Positions 13,331 through 13,563 of a stretch of 13,563 bases of DNA are shown piece by piece (position 1 is the stretch's first letter; every line of letters begins with the position of its first letter). The stretch covers positions 1 through 13,563 of the forward strand of contig JACZIY010000368.1 in assembly GCA_014860845.1 (NCBI GenBank), read 5' to 3'. The notes under the pieces are model-generated. The model did not search any database, was not told the origin of the DNA, and saw only the letters and a program-made list of their open reading frames with translations. The DNA is from Anaerolineaceae bacterium. Its GTDB lineage: Bacteria > Chloroflexota > Anaerolineae > Anaerolineales > Anaerolineaceae. The translations under genes and the position numbers were made by a program.

Positions 13331-13368
13331 GAGAACCGCCTCCTCTTTCGCAGGCGGTTCTCGCTTTT
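13331..13368 (+). terminator. Intrinsic terminator of the small RNA, probably bidirectional
   Basis: A perfect 10-bp stem (GAGAACCGCC 13331-13340, GGCGGTTCTC 13353-13362) with a 12-base loop, then GC and TTTT (13365-13368). On the minus strand the same stem is followed by ATTTT and lies 33 bp beyond the stop codon of the acetyltransferase-like gene, so it can serve both. The loop and stem base carry CCTCCTCTTTC, complementary to the upstream ribosome-binding site. Confidence 0.85.
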
Positions 13369-13395
13369 AATTGATCGTAATGTTTAATATGGTTA

Positions 13396-13563
13396 TTAAT
13401 TCAGTGCTTGCTCTGGATTGTTCATCCACTCTTGCACCAGTTCAAAGAATTTGCCAACATGCAGCCCATCTACCAGGGCATGATTTGCCAATAGCGAGAG
13501 GGGCATCAACCTTTGTTGACCCTGATCAAAAAATTTACCCCAGGTAATCCGTGGAAAAGAATC
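13396..13563 (-). CDS. Chloramphenicol-acetyltransferase-like protein, C-terminal 55 residues (5' end outside window)
   Basis: The minus-strand frame is open from the right edge to TAA at 13398-13396. It reads DSFPRITWGKFFDQGQQRL, then MPLSLLANHALVDGLHVGKF, then FELVQEWMNNPEQALN. The segment ANHALVDGLHVGKFF is the catalytic motif region of type-A chloramphenicol acetyltransferases: His of the H-x-x-x-D-G motif acts as general base, and Asp is structural. PRITWGKFF is the family's preceding strand. These trimeric enzymes move acetyl from acetyl-CoA to a hydroxyl; relatives in environmental bacteria often act on other or unknown acceptors, so drug resistance should not be assumed. Two stop codons in tandem end the gene. 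The 5' three-quarters lies outside the window. Confidence 0.85.
   Translation of the reverse strand, partial: DSFPRITWGKFFDQGQQRLMPLSLLANHALVDGLHVGKFFELVQEWMNNPEQALN

Larger units (their letters stand above)
13201..13368 (+). ncRNA. Putative stand-alone structured small RNA (about 165 nt) with internal 17-codon ORF
   Basis: A complete small transcription unit: strong promoter, probable start near 13201, intrinsic terminator ending near 13368. Segments that can pair, in order: (1) TGATC-TTT-GATCA, 13203-13215; (2) GAGTGATC 13200-13207 with GATCACTC 13295-13302; (3) AGGAGGTG 13240-13247 (ribosome-binding site) with CACCTCCT 13287-13294; (4) GCTGTGGCAC 13278-13287 with GTGCCACAGC 13312-13321, ten perfect pairs; (5) terminator GAGAACCGCC 13331-13340 with GGCGGTTCTC 13353-13362; (6) GAAAGAGGAGG 13235-13245 with CCTCCTCTTTC 13339-13349, eleven perfect pairs. 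Pairings 3 and 4 share one base, and 3 and 6 compete for the ribosome-binding site, so alternative folds are built in. I recognise no known RNA family. No plus-strand gene follows, so it is not an attenuator of a downstream gene here; it may be a free-standing regulator, a dual-function RNA, or a 3'-end RNA of the DUF3048 transcript. Confidence 0.65.

Noticed and set aside
13201..13368. Classical amino-acid biosynthesis attenuator (leader peptide plus terminator)
   Set aside because: No biosynthetic gene follows on the plus strand; the next gene runs the other way. The peptide has no codon run. An unseen plus-strand target beyond the opposing acetyltransferase gene is unlikely.
13200..13380. 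Small transposable element (MITE) with terminal inverted repeats around the small RNA
   Set aside because: The segments near 13210-13225 and 13360-13376 match at only about 11 of 15 positions as inverted repeats, no target-site duplication is visible, and promoter, ORF and terminator explain the region better.

Overview
The window looks like ordinary chromosomal DNA of about 40% G+C from a bacterium, most plausibly a Chloroflexota (Anaerolineae-type) organism. This placement is inference. It rests on the gene mix: a deazaflavin (F420)-type nitroreductase-family protein, DUF2085 and DUF4126 membrane proteins, a YkuD L,D-transpeptidase, a DUF3048 lipoprotein with a Thr/Pro-rich linker, and small one-helix proteins with Cys runs in the membrane segment. 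There is no rRNA or tRNA gene, insertion sequence, CRISPR array or phage gene.

Layout. 1-576 (+) is the C-terminal part of a thioredoxin-reductase-like flavoprotein, cut by the left edge. From 581 to 8430 every gene is on the minus strand: a SAM methyltransferase; a membrane-anchored extracytoplasmic protein and an Fsr-like MFS transporter; an F420-type oxidoreductase behind a 78-aa unknown protein; a 907-aa membrane PAS-GGDEF-EAL protein; and a cupin / dodecin / flavin-reductase group. A divergent intergenic region (8431-8671) separates this block from a secreted L,D-transpeptidase (8672-9841, +) with a clear terminator. Next come three minus-strand membrane-protein genes: DUF2085 and DUF4126, 7 bp apart, then a small Pro-rich one-helix protein. 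A second divergent region leads to the DUF3048 lipoprotein (11932-13146, +). The right edge carries the C-terminus of a chloramphenicol-acetyltransferase-like protein (minus strand, cut).

The most unusual object lies between the DUF3048 gene and the acetyltransferase gene: a compact transcription unit at about 13168-13368. It has a near-consensus promoter (TTGACA, 16 bp, TGCGATAAT), an ideal Shine-Dalgarno, a 17-codon ORF, a 10-bp hairpin overlapping that ORF and a 10-bp intrinsic terminator. Its ribosome-binding site is complementary to two separate downstream segments. Since the next gene is on the other strand, it is not the attenuator of a neighbouring plus-strand gene in this window. It reads as a stand-alone small structured RNA, possibly translated. 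A second notable item is the 907-aa signalling protein, in which both the GGDEF and EAL active sites are degenerate while the GGDEF inhibitory RxxD site is kept, suggesting a c-di-GMP sensor or scaffold.

How genes may work together: cupin, dodecin and flavin reductase form a plausible flavin-handling group; the DUF2085/DUF4126 pair is probably translationally coupled; and several transcription units have dyad symmetries overlapping or beside their probable promoters, suggesting local repressor control. No regulator gene is visible in the window.
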